Of a stretch of DNA of 64,000 nt, positions 62,884 to 64,000 are shown piece by piece. Within the stretch, counting starts at the first letter, position 1; each line of letters starts with the position of its first letter. Source of the DNA: Proteiniborus sp. DW1 (lineage in GTDB: Bacteria; Bacillota; Clostridia; Tissierellales; Proteiniboraceae); the NCBI RefSeq assembly GCF_900095305.1, contig NZ_FMDO01000007.1:1-64000 (forward strand), written 5' to 3'. Both the position numbers and the translations under genes were made by a program. The notes below the pieces were generated by a model. The model searched no databases and was not told the origin of the DNA. It saw only the letters and a program-made list of their open reading frames with translations.

Positions 62884-64000
62884 ATGAGCAGTATAAGATT
62901 AACTGGGCTGGCCACTGGAATAGATACAGATGCAATGATAAAAGAGCTTATGAAAGCAGAAAGAACCAGAGTAGACAAGGTACAGCAGGATAAGCAAATA
63001 TTACAATGGAGACAAGAACTGTATAATTCAATCAATAAAGATTTTGCAAACTTTATATTAAATACCAGAAAAGAGTTTGGATTAAATGTGACGACAATTA
63101 CTGGTAGTATAGACGGCAAGTCCTTAAATAACTTAACATGGGTAAAAAAAGCAGTGTCCTCCAATGAAAATATAGTTAAGGCAAGTACTACATCCCAAGC
63201 TGCTAATGGAACTCATGAGATAACTGTACATAGATTAGCTGATGGGGTTAAGGGAGTTAGTAGTAAGGATATTAGAGAAGATATAGACAAAATATTAACA
63301 AGTTTAGGTGCTGAAATAGATGGAGAAGATGGAGAAAAAATAAAGATTCCTGAGTCTTTTAGCTTTGAAATTAATGACAAAACTATTACTGTAAATAAAA
63401 ATGACACCATGAGTACAATAATAAAGCGAATAAATGATTCAGGGGCGGGAGTACAAGCATCTTACGATGCTAATATAGGTAGATTTTTTATTCAAACAAA
63501 GACTACAGGGACAGATGCGAAACTTTCTTTCAGAGGAACAGATGAACTATCTAGAAACTTTATAGATGCTTTAAAATTAAATATTACATCTGGAGATACT
63601 ACTCTATATACATATAGCGAATCTGAACATCTGTTTGACAAAGATCAGTTTACTGGTACAAATGCCCTTATATCCTTCAATGGTGCTACAGGTATAGAGC
63701 AACCTACTAACCAATTCACCATCAACGGCATTAGTCTTGATCTTAGACAAGCTGATCCAGATACCAAAATAACTATAAGAGTAGATACAGACGTAGACGC
63801 AGTATACAATAAGATTAAAGATTTTGTGGACAAATATAATGAAATAATGGATAAAATGGGTAAGCTCTTAAGCGAAAAGAAGTATAGGGATTATAGACCT
63901 TTAACTTCGGAACAAAAAGAAGCCATGAAAGAAAAAGAAATCGAGCTATGGGAAGAAAAAGCTAAGAGTGGAATCCTAAGAAATGACACTGTAATCTCAA
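62884..64000 (+). CDS. fliD: Flagellar filament cap protein FliD (partial, runs off the window)
   Basis: FliD caps the filament tip and directs flagellin polymerisation. The visible 372 codons begin MSSIRLTGLATGIDTDAMIK and LMKAERTRVDKVQQDKQILQ, the conserved FliD N-terminal helix. They continue with NTRKEFGL and HEITVHRLADG, the VNKNDTMSTIIKRINDSGAG fold, and DAVYNKIKDFVDKYNEIMDK. The frame stays open to base 64000, so the 3' end is missing. GAGGTGAAAAT precedes the ATG. It is cotranscribed with flaG. Confidence 0.95.
   Translation, partial: MSSIRLTGLATGIDTDAMIKELMKAERTRVDKVQQDKQILQWRQELYNSINKDFANFILNTRKEFGLNVTTITGSIDGKSLNNLTWVKKAVSSNENIVKASTTSQAANGTHEITVHRLADGVKGVSSKDIREDIDKILTSLGAEIDGEDGEKIKIPESFSFEINDKTITVNKNDTMSTIIKRINDSGAGVQASYDANIGRFFIQTKTTGTDAKLSFRGTDELSRNFIDALKLNITSGDTTLYTYSESEHLFDKDQFTGTNALISFNGATGIEQPTNQFTINGISLDLRQADPDTKITIRVDTDVDAVYNKIKDFVDKYNEIMDKMGKLLSEKKYRDYRPLTSEQKEAMKEKEIELWEEKAKSGILRNDTVIS

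Noticed and set aside
1-64000. CRISPR arrays, rRNA genes and transposases
   Set aside because: I saw no regular spaced repeats, no rRNA sequence and no transposase reading frame in the window.

Overview
The window is low-GC DNA of a flagellated, probably spore-forming anaerobic Bacillota, most likely class Clostridia. The evidence is AT-rich code with strong AGGAGG ribosome sites, the Bacillus-type order comFC-yvyF-flgM-flgN-flgK-flgL-yviE-fliW-csrA-hag, a YyaC-type spore protein, an S-box ahead of metK, and sigma-D style promoters. No species can be assigned from sequence alone.

Layout. 1-4000: yyaC, a truncated ORF ending in a palindromic direct repeat, tRNA-Pro, SAM-riboswitch metK, and small DUF1659/DUF2922/YvrJ genes. 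4000-7030: a promoter with a consensus LexA box ahead of a ComK-like gene and recD2. 7160-19300: comFC and a late flagellar block (yvyF, flgM, flgN, two flgK, flgL, a DUF6470 gene, fliW, csrA), then an HD-GYP response regulator, a sensor kinase and flagellin.

19400-50000 is a roughly 30-kb flagellin glycosylation island lying where B. subtilis has hag followed directly by flaG-fliD. It holds a Maf-type glycosyltransferase and a pseudaminic acid pathway (pseB, pseC, pseH, pseG, pseI and an SpsF-type cytidylyltransferase). It also holds a sub-block of aminopeptidase-like, formyltransferase, ATP-grasp and HAD genes; a CDP-ribitol pair (tarI/tarJ-like) with two large polyol-phosphate transferase-like proteins; and a dTDP-amino-sugar pathway (rmlA, rmlB, FdtA-like, FdtB-like).

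The most notable part is 39025-44741. Four of its five genes match the family set that makes the activated phosphoramidate donor of Campylobacter capsule: glutamine kinase, phosphoglutamine cytidylyltransferase, gamma-glutamyl-CDP-amidate hydrolase and CDP-amidate kinase. The fifth is an atypical formyltransferase-fold gene. I infer a phosphoramidate-decorated surface or flagellar glycan.

50000-64000: a YjfB-like motility protein, an XRE regulator, an M29 aminopeptidase, a possible small RNA, a reverse-strand set of hydrolases and a methyltransferase, Memo/AMMECR1 plus its radical SAM partner, a papain-like protein, a two-component system, then flaG and the start of fliD behind a near-perfect sigma-D promoter.

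Working model: FlgM/sigma-D and FliW/CsrA control filament genes; flagellin is exported and decorated by Maf with pseudaminic-acid-type sugars; the other island enzymes build further sugar, ribitol-phosphate and phosphoramidate groups on the same or another surface glycan.
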